This document shows, piece by piece, positions 8,274 through 18,492 of a DNA stretch of 64,000 nt (position 1 is the stretch's first letter; each line of letters begins with the position of its first letter). The DNA is from Prado023 sp963706875. Its GTDB lineage: Bacteria > Actinomycetota > Actinomycetes > S36-B12 > CAIYMF01. The stretch lies in assembly GCA_963706875.1 (NCBI GenBank), contig CAVPNW010000004.1, forward strand, positions 1 to 64,000. The letters are read 5' to 3'. Below the pieces are notes generated by a model that worked only from the letters and a program-made list of their open reading frames with translations, was not told where the DNA came from and made no database searches. The position numbers and the translations under genes were made by a program.

Positions 8274-9392
8274 TCAGGCAGCATCGCGCACCACCGTGAG
8301 GGGCGGCCCGAAGGTGCGGGCGAGGTCGGACTTGGTGAGGGCGACGTGGAGCACCTGCTGGGCGACGAACTCCCAGGAGTGTGCCCCGCCGTAGGGGATC
8401 GGCTCGATCGGGTCGGCCATCCAGGTCTCCAGCGCCGAGGGCAGCCACGCGACCAGCGCGTCGGGTGTCGGCGGGACGACCACGCCTCCAGCGGCGAGGG
8501 TGGAGTCGCGCAGGCCGGGGACGTCGTAGGCCACGGTCGGCGTGCCCAGGGCGGCGGCCTCGCTGACGACCAGGCCCCACCCCTCGCGCAGGCTGGTGGC
8601 CACGTGGACGTGCGCGCGGGCCATCCGGTCGAGCTTCTCCTCCTCGCTGACCCGGCCGAGGACCTCGATCCCCGCCGGTGCCGCTGCACGCACCTGCTCG
8701 AGCAGCGGTCCGCCGCCGATCATCCAGACCTGCAGGTCCGGGATGGTGGCCTGCAGCCGCGAGGCAGCGTCGATGAGGTCCATCGGGCGCTTGTACGGCA
8801 CGTGCCGGGCGCACCAGACGATCGTGGGGCGCTGCTCCTTGGTCGGCAGCTCCACGAGCGCGGGGGGCTCGATGCCCTCGGGGACGACGGTCACATCGGT
8901 GATCCCGAAGTCGCGCAGGGCGTCACGGGTGGACGCCGAGACCGCCATGGTCGGGATGTCGCGGTAGGCGCGCAGCCAGCGCGGCTCGAGGACGCGCCGC
9001 CCGAGGGTTGCGGTTCCCCTGGGTGCGTTGTACTTCCAGATGTCCTCGCAGGTCTGGTGCGCGAACGCGACCGTGGGCACGTCGGTGATCCAGCGGTGGG
9101 CGGTGAACGGGACGGTGTTGATCATGTCGATGACCAGGTCGAAGCCCTCGAAGCGGCCCTGGCGCTCCCACCAGCGACGCGCCTGGCGGTAGACCGTGAA
9201 CCTGCCCCCGGCCCGCACGACGCGGTAGCCGTCCACCATCTCCTCGGCGGGGCGGCCCGGGACCGCGGCGGCGAAGAGGGTCACCTCGATCCCCCAGCGG
9301 GCCCAGTTGGCCGCCGCCTGCTCGGTGTAGACCTCGGCGCCACCGGCCGCCTCATGGGCCAGGTCGCGCCACGTCAGGATGAGGATCTTCAT
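8274..9392 (-). CDS. GT4-family glycosyltransferase
   Basis: 372 residues, ATG 9392, one base after the preceding stop (TGACATG). The N terminus reads MKILILTWRDLAHEAAGGAEVY, with the AGGAE glycine-rich acceptor loop of GT4 enzymes. The C-terminal half has VWCARHVPYKRP and TSLREGWGLVVSEAAALGTP, where EGWGLVVSEA is the donor-binding E-x7-E region. The cytoplasmic GT-B enzyme probably adds one sugar to the lipid-linked intermediate. An alternative non-ATG start 9 nt upstream is less likely. Confidence 0.88.
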   Translation of the reverse strand: MKILILTWRDLAHEAAGGAEVYTEQAAANWARWGIEVTLFAAAVPGRPAEEMVDGYRVVRAGGRFTVYRQARRWWERQGRFEGFDLVIDMINTVPFTAHRWITDVPTVAFAHQTCEDIWKYNAPRGTATLGRRVLEPRWLRAYRDIPTMAVSASTRDALRDFGITDVTVVPEGIEPPALVELPTKEQRPTIVWCARHVPYKRPMDLIDAASRLQATIPDLQVWMIGGGPLLEQVRAAAPAGIEVLGRVSEEEKLDRMARAHVHVATSLREGWGLVVSEAAALGTPTVAYDVPGLRDSTLAAGGVVVPPTPDALVAWLPSALETWMADPIEPIPYGGAHSWEFVAQQVLHVALTKSDLARTFGPPLTVVRDAA

Positions 9393-9393
9393 G

Positions 9394-10449
9394 TCAGGCA
9401 ACCTTCAGGCTCGGGATGGCCGCAGCAGCGGGGGCGGACGGGGGTGTGTCGGTGGTGCGGCGCGGGAAGGGGAGCACGACCGCGGAGCTCGGCTCGGTGG
9501 CCACTGAGGGGGCCACCGGGGTCCGGTAGGTGGGGGAGTAGTGCAGGCGGGCCAGGACGGTCAGAGCGTCGGCGAGGGTGCGGGTGATGGCGGCGCGTCC
9601 CACCGTCGAGCCGGCCATCCGGGCCTCGATCGCCACCGGCGCGGCGGCCATGCGCTGGATCCCGGCTGCGCGGGCGGCGACGAAGAACTCCAGGTCGAAG
9701 GCGAACCGCTGCTCGCGAAGACGGGGCAGCACGTCGGCCAGGGCCTGGCGGCGGAACAGCTTGCATCCGGTCTGGGTGTCGTTGATCCCCAGGGCGAACA
9801 GGGAGCCGACGAGGGCGATGAAGCCGTAGGAGATCACCTTGCGCAGGGCGCTGGATGCCGACTGGGACTCGCGGTGGCGCTTGCTGGCGTAGACCACATC
9901 GTGGTCGCCGGCCCGGGCGGCGTGGTAGTAGTCCACGACGTGCTTGGGGTCGATGTCGCCGTCGGCGTCGACGAACCCGACGTAGCGGCCGTGGGCCAGG
10001 GCGAACCCGCGGTGCAGTGCCGCGCCCTTGCCGAGGTTCGTCGGGCTGACGACGACGCGGACGGTGGGGGCCAGTCCCTCGATGGTGGCCTCGGAGCCGT
10101 CCGTGGACCCGTCGGAGACGGCGATGACCTCATAGGACAGGCCCGCCTCGTCGGCGACCTCCACCAGGCGCTGCACGGTGGGGCGCAGGGCGTCGCCGGG
10201 GTTGTAGAAGGGGATCACGACGCTCAGGTCCAGGGTGCCGTCCTGGACGAACAGGGCGTCATCGGCCTGCCAGACCGACGCGGGGTCCATGCTGCGGCGC
10301 TGGTGGCGGACCGCGGCGACCAGCAGGGCCGGGACCAGGATGAGGTAGCGCAGCACCCGGGTCAGGGCGCCGGCGACGGCCAGGAACGGGGCCAGCGCGA
10401 TCGCGGCCGGGGTGGGCAGGGGGGCGGGGGCGAGCGTCGAAGTGGTCAT
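9394..10449 (-). CDS. GT2 polyprenyl-phosphate glycosyltransferase-like protein, first gene of the operon
   Basis: 351 residues. A hydrophobic N-terminal segment (residues 15-50) precedes a GT-A domain with SVVIPFYNPGD, VSDGSTDGS and VDADGD (DxD). NDTQTGCKLFRR near residue 240 is the NDxQxGxK motif of dolichol/polyprenyl-phosphate mannosyl- and glucosyltransferases. The enzyme would load a sugar on polyprenyl phosphate, the donor used by GT-C proteins such as the products at 2437 and 4009. The C-terminal 50 residues are Pro/Ala-rich. The start is ATG 10449, directly downstream of operator site 2; the in-frame TTG further up lies within the operator. Confidence 0.88.
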   Translation of the reverse strand: MTTSTLAPAPLPTPAAIALAPFLAVAGALTRVLRYLILVPALLVAAVRHQRRSMDPASVWQADDALFVQDGTLDLSVVIPFYNPGDALRPTVQRLVEVADEAGLSYEVIAVSDGSTDGSEATIEGLAPTVRVVVSPTNLGKGAALHRGFALAHGRYVGFVDADGDIDPKHVVDYYHAARAGDHDVVYASKRHRESQSASSALRKVISYGFIALVGSLFALGINDTQTGCKLFRRQALADVLPRLREQRFAFDLEFFVAARAAGIQRMAAAPVAIEARMAGSTVGRAAITRTLADALTVLARLHYSPTYRTPVAPSVATEPSSAVVLPFPRRTTDTPPSAPAAAAIPSLKVA

Positions 10450-10455
10450 GCGAGG

Positions 10456-10499
10456 AATCTCGCGGTCCAACTTCAAGCGACCCTCAAGCCCGTCGCAAC
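10456..10499 (-). promoter_or_regulatory. 11-bp-spaced direct repeats plus -10, promoter of the glycosyltransferase operon (operator site 2)
   Basis: On the minus strand the boxes are GTTGCG (10499-10494, weaker), CTTGAG (10488-10483) and CTTGAA (10477-10472), each 11 bp apart. Ten bases after the last box comes GAGATT (10461-10456), then 6 nt and ATG 10449. Geometry is identical to sites 1 and 3, so transcription probably starts at the A of the start codon. Confidence 0.72.
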
Positions 10500-10527
10500 G
10501 TCCGGGCAGGGTGTGGACGAGCTCGGT

Positions 10528-11784
10528 TCAGCGGCGCCGCGCCGCGCTCCACATCCGCGCCTCGATGCCCCCGAGGAGCACCACGCAGGCCAGGAGCGAG
10601 GCCCCGGATGCCAGTGCGATCGACATGCGGGAGGAGTGCCAGACGCTGATCGCTGCGACCTGCACCACGGCACCGGCCCAGGGCAGGTAGGCCGCGCGCG
10701 ACCCGCGAGCCATGGCGGCGTGGGCCAGGACGCTGACGAACGCGCTGGCCCCGGCAATGAGGGCCAGGGCGCGGACCAGCGAGCCGGTGCCCGCGGGGAA
10801 CGCGCTGCCGTAGAGCAACGCAAGGACGAGTCCGGGTGCGACGCCCACGACCAGGGCGCCGGCCATCGCGGGGGCTCCCACGACGATCAGCGCCGAGCGC
10901 AGGGCCGCAGATTGGCCGGTCCTCGCCGACCATGCGGCGACCAGCCGTGGATAGGCCACCGACATGGCGGCCGCGGGCAGGGCGAGGATCGACTTGCCGA
11001 TCGTGGCCGCGGCCACGTAGGCACCCGAGGCGTCGCCGGGGAGGTGGTGGCGGGCGAGGAACAGGTCGACCGTGGTGAACGCGAACAGCCCGGTGACCAC
11101 CGCCGTGGTCCGGGCCAGGTCCCCCAGGGCCAGGCGGCGGGTCGCGCCCACCATGTCCGACCAGACCGCCCGGGCCGCCTGCAGCAGGGCGGCCAGCTCA
11201 CCGAGGACAGTGCCGATCAGTGCGCCGGTCACGCCCAGGGGCACCGCCAGTGCCACCCCGAGCCCGAGTCGGATCGCAGCGGAGACCAGGTACGTACCCG
11301 CAACGGACCGGCTCCGGCCCGTGCCCAGGAGCAGGCCGCGGGCGGTGGCGAGCAACCCGGAGACCAACAGGGTGGGGGCCAGCAGCGCCGCATCCCACCA
11401 CGACCCCAGGTGCAGGAAGTCGGACACCGGGCCCGAGACGAGGACCAGCAGGACGGCCACCGGGGCGAGGAGTCGAAGCGCCCGGGCCAGTGCGCTGCGA
11501 CCCGTGCGCCCGGTCAGCCCGCCATCGGCGGCGAGCCGGGCTGAGGCGGTCTGCAGCGCGGTGAGCGGCACCGCGACCAGCGTCATCGCGGCCAGGACCG
11601 AGCCGAGCGCTCCGTAGTCGGCTGCCGGCAGCGTGCGCCCCAGCGCGGCATGGAACAGGAGGTTGGCCACGGACTGGACGGCGATCGCCAGCATCACGGG
11701 CCCGGCCAGGATCGCCAGGCGGCCGGTCGTGCCCCGCAGCAGCGCGGTGCCGCCCGAGGGGCGTGCGGGAGCGGTCAGTGGCAT
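10528..11784 (-). CDS. Polysaccharide/lipid-linked glycan flippase-like membrane protein (MATE/MviN/Wzx-type)
   Basis: 418 residues, almost wholly hydrophobic, with about 12 predicted membrane segments. The opening (LAILAGPVMLAIAVQSVANL, then HAALGRTLPAADYGALG) resembles oligosaccharide flippases. It would move lipid-linked glycan units across the cytoplasmic membrane for the outer-face transferases. ATG 11784 is preceded at the leaderless distance by the -10 of operator site 3. The gene ends 79 bp upstream of the operon start at 10449, and site 2 in that gap allows separate initiation. Confidence 0.78.
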   Translation of the reverse strand: MPLTAPARPSGGTALLRGTTGRLAILAGPVMLAIAVQSVANLLFHAALGRTLPAADYGALGSVLAAMTLVAVPLTALQTASARLAADGGLTGRTGRSALARALRLLAPVAVLLVLVSGPVSDFLHLGSWWDAALLAPTLLVSGLLATARGLLLGTGRSRSVAGTYLVSAAIRLGLGVALAVPLGVTGALIGTVLGELAALLQAARAVWSDMVGATRRLALGDLARTTAVVTGLFAFTTVDLFLARHHLPGDASGAYVAAATIGKSILALPAAAMSVAYPRLVAAWSARTGQSAALRSALIVVGAPAMAGALVVGVAPGLVLALLYGSAFPAGTGSLVRALALIAGASAFVSVLAHAAMARGSRAAYLPWAGAVVQVAAISVWHSSRMSIALASGASLLACVVLLGGIEARMWSAARRR

Positions 11785-11791
11785 GTGCGGG

Positions 11792-11835
11792 AGTCTGCAC
11801 GGTCATGCTCAAGATTGGCTCAAGGGACGTTCCGC
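11792..11835 (-). promoter_or_regulatory. 11-bp-spaced direct repeats plus -10, promoter of the flippase gene (operator site 3)
   Basis: Minus-strand boxes CTTGAG (11824-11819) and CTTGAG (11813-11808) are 11 bp apart. A degenerate third box GCGGAA lies at 11835-11830. CAGACT (11797-11792) follows the last box after 10 nt and is 7 nt from ATG 11784. The site also lies upstream of the divergent gene at 11887 and could influence it. Confidence 0.72.
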
Positions 11836-11886
11836 GTTCCCCGGTGACGCTGGCGGGACCCGGAGGTCGCAGGGGACAGTGGCAGC

Positions 11887-12441
11887 ATGACTACGACCTC
11901 GTCCCGCTGCCGGCGTGTGGGGGCTGCCTCGGCCGCCCTGCTCGTGGGCTCCGTCCTGTTCGCCCCCGCGGCAATGGCCCAGGAGGGCCCCGGCTACGGG
12001 GGCAGCGCTGACGAGCTCGCAGTCTCCTGGAAGGAGCCCGAGCGGATCATCGCGATGGGCGCCCCCGGTGCGTCGATCGACCTCGAGGCGAGTGGACTGG
12101 CACTCGATGTCTTCGGCCTCGGGTTCCGGGGTCGCTCGGAGGTCGTCGTCACCGTCGGCACCAACGAGCCGGTCACAACCCGCGTCGACCCGACGGGCAC
12201 CCTGGAGCTCGCGGTCGGCCTCGAGGACCTCGAAGCCGGACCGCAGCCCGGCACCAGCGTGGTCGTCCTCGGCCGGGCCCCGGGGGGAACCTCCCGCACG
12301 CTGGTCGGGGCCGTCCCCCCGATCCCCTCGGGCACCGGCCCGGCCGAGCTCCTGCCGTGGATCGTGGGGGTCGCCCTGGCCGGCGCCGGAGCCACGGCGC
12401 TGCGCCGGCGCCGCGTGGCGGCCGCCGCTTCAGTCGACTGA
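11887..12441 (+). CDS. Small secreted protein with C-terminal membrane anchor
   Basis: 184 residues. A signal peptide (Arg-rich n-region, hydrophobic core, cut near AMAQ, residue about 37) is followed by a mainly beta-type globular section. One hydrophobic helix (LPWIVGVALAGAGATAL) and a short RRRR-containing tail end the protein, which is a sortase-like or simple tail anchor without a recognisable LPXTG. The family is unknown. A -10-like GACAGT (11875-11880) lies 6 nt before the ATG. Its position opposite the flippase, sharing the operator region, suggests a surface role tied to the glycan. Confidence 0.7.
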   Translation: MTTTSSRCRRVGAASAALLVGSVLFAPAAMAQEGPGYGGSADELAVSWKEPERIIAMGAPGASIDLEASGLALDVFGLGFRGRSEVVVTVGTNEPVTTRVDPTGTLELAVGLEDLEAGPQPGTSVVVLGRAPGGTSRTLVGAVPPIPSGTGPAELLPWIVGVALAGAGATALRRRRVAAAASVD

Positions 12442-12503
12442 CGGGTCGCTTCGCCCGGCCACCCTGCTCGTCTCCAAGCGCTCGTCCAGCCCAACACAGC
12501 AGA

Positions 12504-12534
12504 AGGGCCGCACCCGAAAACCGGATGCGGCCCT
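12504..12534. terminator. Bidirectional terminator hairpin between convergent genes
   Basis: An arm at 12504-12516 (AGGGCCGCACCCG) pairs, with one mismatch, with 12521-12534 around an AAAA loop. It sits between the stop codons of the convergent genes at 12441 and 12551. It lacks a strong T run. Confidence 0.7.
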
Positions 12535-12550
12535 CGTTCCTGTGTAGGTA

Positions 12551-14335
12551 CTAGTTCAGCGTCGACTCCTCGAAGACCGCCGACGTGCCTGAACCCCAGG
12601 TGCGGAACCCGATCTGGTTGCCCGACGGCGCCTTGAAGCCGGCGGCGGCGCAGCCCGACGACGACAGTGCTCCGCTCAGGCTGGGCACAGCGAACAGCCG
12701 TGTCCCGTTGATGCTCATCCAGAGCGAGTCACCCTGGACCACGGCGGTGATCAGGTGCCTGGCGTTGACCTCCAGGCCTGCGGGCCACTTGACCCGTGCC
12801 ATCGGGGTGCCGCACTCCTTACCACTGTCCCAGACCCGCAGCAGGAGCGCCGGGCCGAACGAGCTGACCCGCCCGTAGCCGGGGTCGTACTGCATTGTGT
12901 AGCCGCTGATGGACGTGTTGTTGGCGTTGGCGCGCAGCCAGATGCCGTACCCCCACCCAGAGCGCAACGTGGCCTTGGTGGTCAGCGCCATGTCGGACTG
13001 GGTCATCGCCTTGGTCGAGATGACGCGCGTCTCGCTGCCGTTGTTCATGTCCACGACGTTGCCCGTGATGGCGGCCTTGCCGTACACCAGGCGCCACATG
13101 GTCTTGTCCAACTCGCCCACTTGGCAGCGGTTCACCAGGACGCGGCCGAACTCCTTGCTGCCCGCCTCGCCCTGCCCGGAGATCGTCACTGTGAAGACGC
13201 CGCACGGCACCTTGTCGAAGGTCAGGGCGGTGGCCCGGTTGGCGATCTGGTGGTGCTCGGTGTACGTGCTGCTGGGGGCAGCCGGGTTCACGTCGAGGAA
13301 CAGGTCCGGATAGGCGGAGCTGCTGCCCACCGGCCCCTCGATGGTGGCACGGATGAAGCCGTCGGACTCCGTGATGCGGACCAGCGGGTCGAGCTCCTTC
13401 TCGCCGGCTGCGCCGATCTTCAGCAGGGTGAACGATGCCGAGGGCTCGCCGCGCAGCTCGCCGTCGTAGGCCACAACCTGGAACTTCGAGTCCTTGAGGG
13501 GGTCGAAGCCCTCGATCGTGACCTCGTTCCCGGTGACGTCGATCGTCTTCGACACGACCGAGTCGCCGTAGTGGACGCGGTAGTGGGTGATGGCGCCGTA
13601 GCCCGCCCAGCTGGGCGTCTTCCACGTGAGCCGGATCGTACTCGGGACGTCGGTACGTGCCGCTGCGAGTCCGTGGGGCGGGGAGGGCTTGCCTGCCCGG
13701 AGAACCTGGCTGGACGTGAAGCACCCTCCGTAGGAGTTGACCGGTGTCACCTTGGCCACGTACTGCAGCCCCGGGTCGATCTGCGCGACTTTCACCGACG
13801 TGTCCGTCGTGACGGTATCGACCAGGACCCGGCCCGTGCTGCTCTCCGTGACCTTCACGGTGTAGCCCGCATCGGTGCCCGAACCCCACCATGCCGGTGC
13901 GGTCCAGCTGATGACTCCGGTCGTGCCCGCGTCGGCCCGCTCACTGGTGATGGAGCCCAGCCCGCCGGGGGCGAGGCTGTTGACCATGACGGCCGCGGCC
14001 TGGGCCGAGGTCCCGTCGGTGGCCACCGCGGCGATGCGTACCTGGTAGCGGGTGCATTCGCCCGCGCCGAGGTGGTTGTCGGTCAGCACGTCCACGGGGT
14101 AGGTCTTCACCGCGTCGGTCGTGCCGTCGAAGACACTGACCCGCACGTGGTCGGTTCCGGCCTGGGGCTTCCAGCCGATGTTGAGTGTCGTGGGTGTCGT
14201 GGCATCGCGCTGGACCAGGATTCCCCTGGGCGCGGTGATGTCGGTCGCAAGGGCGGGTGATGCTGCCGTCGCGAGCATGAGGGTGGCGACGGCTCCCGCC
14301 GTCAGGGTCCTGGCTGTGCTTCGTCGTCTGAACAT
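12551..14335 (-). CDS. Secreted fibronectin type III protein with C-terminal lectin-like domain
   Basis: 594 residues from ATG 14335. A signal peptide (MFRRRSTARTL, hydrophobic core, cut near SPALA) opens the protein. At least three FnIII-like repeats follow: about 35-120, 125-215 (VISWTAPAWW, YTVKVTES) and 220-310 (TWKTPSWAGYG, YRVHYGD). The last 190 residues (ETRVISTKAMTQSD, YGIWLRANAN, LLLRVWDSGK, WMSINGTRLFAV) look like a concanavalin/LamG-type carbohydrate-binding or 3-keto-glucoside-hydrolase-like beta sandwich. GGAAG 7 nt upstream of the ATG supports this start; an in-frame GTG at 14380 would fit a leaderless start from operator site 4. The protein probably acts on the cell surface, binding or modifying the glycan made by this locus. 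Confidence 0.78.
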   Translation of the reverse strand: MFRRRSTARTLTAGAVATLMLATAASPALATDITAPRGILVQRDATTPTTLNIGWKPQAGTDHVRVSVFDGTTDAVKTYPVDVLTDNHLGAGECTRYQVRIAAVATDGTSAQAAAVMVNSLAPGGLGSITSERADAGTTGVISWTAPAWWGSGTDAGYTVKVTESSTGRVLVDTVTTDTSVKVAQIDPGLQYVAKVTPVNSYGGCFTSSQVLRAGKPSPPHGLAAARTDVPSTIRLTWKTPSWAGYGAITHYRVHYGDSVVSKTIDVTGNEVTIEGFDPLKDSKFQVVAYDGELRGEPSASFTLLKIGAAGEKELDPLVRITESDGFIRATIEGPVGSSSAYPDLFLDVNPAAPSSTYTEHHQIANRATALTFDKVPCGVFTVTISGQGEAGSKEFGRVLVNRCQVGELDKTMWRLVYGKAAITGNVVDMNNGSETRVISTKAMTQSDMALTTKATLRSGWGYGIWLRANANNTSISGYTMQYDPGYGRVSSFGPALLLRVWDSGKECGTPMARVKWPAGLEVNARHLITAVVQGDSLWMSINGTRLFAVPSLSGALSSSGCAAAGFKAPSGNQIGFRTWGSGTSAVFEESTLN

Positions 14336-14385
14336 GGTCACTTCCGGGTGTGTGGTGGCGGGTCGTATGACCCAGGACACCGCCG

Positions 14386-14429
14386 ACCCTCCAGCAGCCA
14401 CCTCAAGGGTGGTTCAAGCGCGACGCAAC
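14386..14429 (-). promoter_or_regulatory. 11-bp-spaced direct repeats plus -10, promoter of the FnIII gene (operator site 4)
   Basis: Minus-strand boxes GTTGCG (14429-14424), CTTGAA (14418-14413) and CTTGAG (14407-14402) keep the 11-bp period. GAGGGT (14391-14386) follows after 10 nt. The GTTGCG third box is the same as in site 2. The site lies between the end of the response regulator gene and the FnIII gene. Confidence 0.68.
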
Positions 14430-14436
14430 GCGCAGT

Positions 14437-15126
14437 TCAGTCCCGCGGCGGCTCGAACCGGAAGCCGACGCCGCGCACCGTGTGCACGAACCGTGGGCTG
14501 GTTCCGGACTCGCCGAGCTTCTTGCGCAGGTTCCCGACATGGACGTCCACCACATGGTCGTCGCCGTACCAGTCGCCACCCCAGACCGCGTCGAGCAGCT
14601 GGAGGCGGGTGAAGGCTCTCCGGGGCTCGGAGGCCAGCTTGGCCAGCAGGTCGAACTCGACCTTCGTCAGGTCCACGAGCTCGCCGTCGAGCACGGTCTC
14701 CCGGGCCGCCACGTCCACGCGCAGAGGGCCGAAGTCCCACACCTCCGGGTCGGCGGCAGCACGTGGCCGCCGGCGCATCGCAGCGATCCGGGCGGCGAGC
14801 TCGCGGGCCGAGAACGGCTTGGTCACGTAGTCGTCGGCCCCGACGGTCAGGCCGACCACGCGGTCGACCTCGTCGGTCCGTCCCGTCACCATGATCAGGT
14901 AGGCATCGGAGAACTCCCGGATCCTGCGGCACACCTCGAACCCGTCGACCCCGGGCAGGCCGACATCGAGCAGGACGAGCTCGGGCCTGCGCGATCGGGC
15001 CATTCCGAGGCCGGTCTCCCCATCGTGGGCGACCACGACCTCGAACCCCTCGCGCTGCAGCAGCTTGGCGCCGATGAGGGCGTACTCCTTGCTGTCCTCG
15101 ATGAGCAGTGCGATCGGTGCGGGCAT
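14437..15126 (-). CDS. OmpR/PhoB-family response regulator
   Basis: 229 residues. The receiver domain has the acidic pair ED (10-11), phospho-acceptor Asp54 in LLDVGLPG and the conserved Lys in TKPFSARE. A winged-helix DNA-binding domain follows, with ELVDLTKVEFDLL and VHTVRGVGFRFEP at the C terminus. Such regulators bind head-to-tail repeats with a 10-11 bp period as dimers. Four such sites occur in this locus, which makes this gene the obvious candidate binder (inference). It is divergent from the FIST/hybrid kinase pair. ATG 15126 is preceded by CAGAAT-N7. Its own promoter does not show the CTTGAR boxes. Confidence 0.9.
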   Translation of the reverse strand: MPAPIALLIEDSKEYALIGAKLLQREGFEVVVAHDGETGLGMARSRRPELVLLDVGLPGVDGFEVCRRIREFSDAYLIMVTGRTDEVDRVVGLTVGADDYVTKPFSARELAARIAAMRRRPRAAADPEVWDFGPLRVDVAARETVLDGELVDLTKVEFDLLAKLASEPRRAFTRLQLLDAVWGGDWYGDDHVVDVHVGNLRKKLGESGTSPRFVHTVRGVGFRFEPPRD

Positions 15127-15234
15127 GCGCCACATTCTGGCAGGACTTGTCCGCGCTTCGGCGCAGCATGGCCGGCGGCGCTCGCGCCCAGGTGTGTAGG
15201 GTCGCCGGACGGGTACCACGGTCAGGAGCAGGGA
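15127..15234. promoter_or_regulatory. Divergent promoter region between response regulator and FIST gene
   Basis: Leftward: CAGAAT (15140-15134 area) lies 7 nt from the regulator's ATG. Rightward: TAGGGT (15197-15202) is a good -10 for the FIST gene, giving a leader of about 25-30 nt that contains GGAG (15224-15227) before ATG 15235. Confidence 0.45.
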
Positions 15235-16374
15235 ATGAAGCTTGCGACGTTCGTCCGCCGGGCGGGCGTGTGGGACGGCCCTTTGGATCCGACACTGGAC
15301 GATCCGGCCACGCTGCTCCTGGTCTTCGCCGACAGCGGGCTGCTGGATGAGCACGATCCGCTCGCGGACCTTGCCGAGACGTTCCCCCGGTCGGTCATGC
15401 TCGGGTGCTCGACAGCCGGCGAGGTCCTCGACAGCACGATCGACGACGGGACAGTCACCGTTGCGGTGGCCCAGTTCGAGCACACCCGGATCACCAAGGC
15501 CGTGGCGCACCTCCCCGAGGCGGCGGGGTCCTTCATGGCAGGTGAGTCGCTGGCCAGGCAGCTGGACGCCCCGGACCTGCGCGCGGTCTTCGTCCTGTCG
15601 ACTGGCCTGGGAGTGAACGGCAGCGAGCTCGTGCGGGGCGTGAACTCGCGACTGGGACCCGATGTGATCGTGACCGGAGGGCTGGCCGGTGACGGGTCGC
15701 GGTTCGCGCGCACATGGGTCCTGGGCTGGTCGGGACCCGGTCGAGAGCTGGCGACGGCGGTCGGCCTGTACGGCGACCGCATCCAGGTCGGGCACGGGTC
15801 CAAGGGGGGCTGGGACATCTTCGGCCCGGAGCGCAAGGTGACCCGCTCGGAGGGCAACATCCTCTACGAACTCGACGGGAAGCCCGCCCTGGAGCTCTAC
15901 AAGAGGTACCTGGGCGACCTGGCTGCGGGCCTGCCGGCCACGGGCCTGCGGTTCCCGCTGGCCCTGCGCGAGACCCCCGAGTCGGACAAGCAGCTGGTCC
16001 GCACCATCCTCGCGGTCGACGAGTCCGACCAGTCCATGACGTTCGCCGGGGACATCCCCCAGGGGTGGATGGCCCAGCTCATGCGGGCCGACTTCGACCG
16101 GTTGATCACCGGCGCGGAGGACGCCGCGCGGATGGCGTGGGCCGTCCAGGACGGAAGTGTCGGTGACGTACTGGCCATCGCGATTTCGTGCGTGGGCCGG
16201 CGCATGGTGCTGGGCGAGGCAGCGGAGGAGGAGGTTGAGGCCACCCTGGAGATGCTGCCGGAGGGCACGCGGCAGGTGGGTTTCTACTCGTACGGCGAGC
16301 TCTCCCCGTATGCGTCGGGAGCCTGCGACCTGCACAACCAGACCATGACGCTGACCACGATGCAGGAGACCTGA
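15235..16374 (+). CDS. FIST-domain sensory protein
   Basis: 379 residues. The protein matches FIST-N/FIST-C proteins in plan: VMLGCSTAGEVLD near residue 60 (the LIGCSTAGE-type signature), VTGGLAGDGSRF near 150, and a C-terminal portion with VLAIAISCVGRRMVLGEAAEEE and FYSYGELSP (FYTYGEI-type motif). FIST domains are known as putative small-ligand sensors, often next to or fused with signalling domains. There is no signal peptide, so the protein is cytoplasmic. It is followed after 6 nt by the hybrid kinase and probably presents a ligand state to it. Confidence 0.88.
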   Translation: MKLATFVRRAGVWDGPLDPTLDDPATLLLVFADSGLLDEHDPLADLAETFPRSVMLGCSTAGEVLDSTIDDGTVTVAVAQFEHTRITKAVAHLPEAAGSFMAGESLARQLDAPDLRAVFVLSTGLGVNGSELVRGVNSRLGPDVIVTGGLAGDGSRFARTWVLGWSGPGRELATAVGLYGDRIQVGHGSKGGWDIFGPERKVTRSEGNILYELDGKPALELYKRYLGDLAAGLPATGLRFPLALRETPESDKQLVRTILAVDESDQSMTFAGDIPQGWMAQLMRADFDRLITGAEDAARMAWAVQDGSVGDVLAIAISCVGRRMVLGEAAEEEVEATLEMLPEGTRQVGFYSYGELSPYASGACDLHNQTMTLTTMQET

Positions 16375-16380
16375 CCGCCG

Positions 16381-18492
<2,112 letters not shown>

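Noticed and set aside
9541..11544. Open frame of 667 codons on the + strand
   Set aside because: Composition is Gly/Gln/Asp/Arg-rich, typical of antisense frames in high-GC DNA. The opposite strand encodes a GT2 enzyme and a flippase with clear motifs.
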